From: IDS-8 sp964424805
GTDB lineage: Bacteria; Pseudomonadota; Gammaproteobacteria; Steroidobacterales; Woeseiaceae
Assembly (NCBI GenBank): GCA_964424805.1
Contig: CAYRKH010000001.1
Coordinates: 1-64,000, forward strand
Direction: 5' to 3'
Length of the DNA: 64,000 nucleotides
The notes under the pieces were generated by a model. It was not told the origin of the DNA and did no database searches. It worked only from the letters and a program-made list of their open reading frames with translations. The position numbers and the translations under genes are program-made. Shown in pieces: positions 63,437 to 64,000 of this stretch. How positions within the stretch are numbered: position 1 is the stretch's first letter; every line of letters begins with the position of its first letter.

Positions 63437-64000
63437 ATGAACTGGAGCACCGAGCGGTTGCGCAAACTCGTGCGTGACGACGGCGTCGACCGGCGGGTCT
63501 ACACGGACCCCGAAATCTTCGAGCTCGAGATGAAGCGCATCTGGGGACGAGCCTGGATCTACATCGCGCACGAGAGCCAGATCGCCCGGCCGGGCGATTT
63601 CTATACCACCGAGCTGGCGCGCCAGCCGGTGCTGCTCGTGCGCCACGACAAGGACACCTTCAACCTGTTCTTCAACCGCTGCGCGCACAAGGGAGCCAAG
63701 GTGGTCGAGCTGGAGGCCGGGCGCTCGCCAATGCTCCGCTGCGGCTATCACGGGTGGACCTACAGGACGGACGGCGTCTGCCACCACATCACCGGCGGCG
63801 ACCGGGCGTACGAGGCCGTGGGCCTGAGCAAGGCCAGCGCGTGCATGAACCTCACGAAGGTGCCGAGCGTTGCGAGCTATCGCGGCTTCATCTTTGCGAG
63901 CCTGTCGGAGGATGCGCCGGATCTCGCGACCTGGCTGGGCCCGACGGCGGCCTCCATCGACAACATGGTCGATCGGTCACCCGAGGGCCGGCTGGAGGTG
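63437..64000 (+). CDS. Aromatic-ring-hydroxylating dioxygenase alpha subunit (partial)
   Basis: The first 188 residues; the gene runs off the window. ATG at 63437 with AAGGAGGA about 7-8 nt upstream. The N-terminus (DRRVYTDPEIFELEMKRIWG followed by RAWIYIAHESQI) and Rieske ligands C-A-H-K-G and C-G-Y-H-G-W identify a BenA/AntA-like large subunit. The catalytic domain is cut off. It follows the SDR after the repeat and is probably part of the same catabolic locus. It differs from the VanA-like oxygenase at 47056. Confidence 0.9.
   Translation, partial: MNWSTERLRKLVRDDGVDRRVYTDPEIFELEMKRIWGRAWIYIAHESQIARPGDFYTTELARQPVLLVRHDKDTFNLFFNRCAHKGAKVVELEAGRSPMLRCGYHGWTYRTDGVCHHITGGDRAYEAVGLSKASACMNLTKVPSVASYRGFIFASLSEDAPDLATWLGPTAASIDNMVDRSPEGRLEV

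Overview
The window is GC-rich, densely coded DNA from a free-living Gram-negative bacterium. A TonB-dependent receptor, RND efflux, many lipobox lipoproteins, a GlrK/QseG/GlrR-type two-component operon, canonical Bfr/Bfd and an ActP/YjcH-type symporter pair point to a gammaproteobacterium. A Woeseiales or Steroidobacterales-like lineage is my guess from gene content and has not been tested. No rRNA, tRNA, CRISPR array, phage or transposase gene was seen.

Layout. 0-3 kb: a minus-strand E1-like ThiF / beta-propeller / MoaD-like (C-terminal GlyGly) cluster. 2.9-3.9 kb: bacterioferritin and its ferredoxin with a Fur-like palindrome. 4.1-5.2 kb: a lipoprotein preceded by a sigma-54 promoter, a class-I c-di-GMP riboswitch and a hairpin that presents the Shine-Dalgarno in its loop. 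5.6-10.2 kb: glrK-qseG-glrR and galE. 10.4-12.8 kb: a zinc-metalloprotease-like lipoprotein and a small lipoprotein. 13-20.7 kb: a PAS/GAF/GGDEF/EAL protein, an N-formylglutamate amidohydrolase/GCS2-ligase pair and a 7TM-PAS-GGDEF protein. 20.7-25.5 kb: a DUF4397 lipoprotein, an aldehyde dehydrogenase and RecQ. 25.8-34.5 kb: a stress island (Hsp20, Cu/Zn SOD, CtaG-like, MgtC, ChaB, LigD, Ku, trehalose-phosphate synthase). 34.6-47 kb: a DASS transporter, a DUF1611 enzyme, an RND pump, the oligopeptidase Dcp, and a divergent glycosyltransferase / PaaK-like pair.

47-64 kb holds a large divergent catabolic locus around an AraC-type regulator. Nine minus-strand genes (TonB receptor, MFS, SDR, ALDH, DUF485, SSS symporter, class III aminotransferase-fold phospholyase, APH-fold kinase, Rieske oxygenase) lie within gaps of at most 36 nt or 4-nt overlaps. 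Opposite runs a CoA ligase / thiolase-like / OB-fold / SDR operon, followed by a second Rieske oxygenase cut by the window edge. The substrate is unknown. The set suggests import, oxygenation, deamination through a phospho-intermediate, aldehyde oxidation, CoA activation and side-chain cleavage.

Two regulatory themes stand out. (1) Seven sigma-54 -24/-12 elements (GG-N10-GC) lie upstream of genes, mostly stress and envelope genes, in a window that also encodes a sigma-54 activator. (2) c-di-GMP: two diguanylate cyclase-type proteins and a c-di-GMP riboswitch lie within 17 kb. Three kinds of interspersed inverted repeat sit at gene ends, several directly at or over stop codons.
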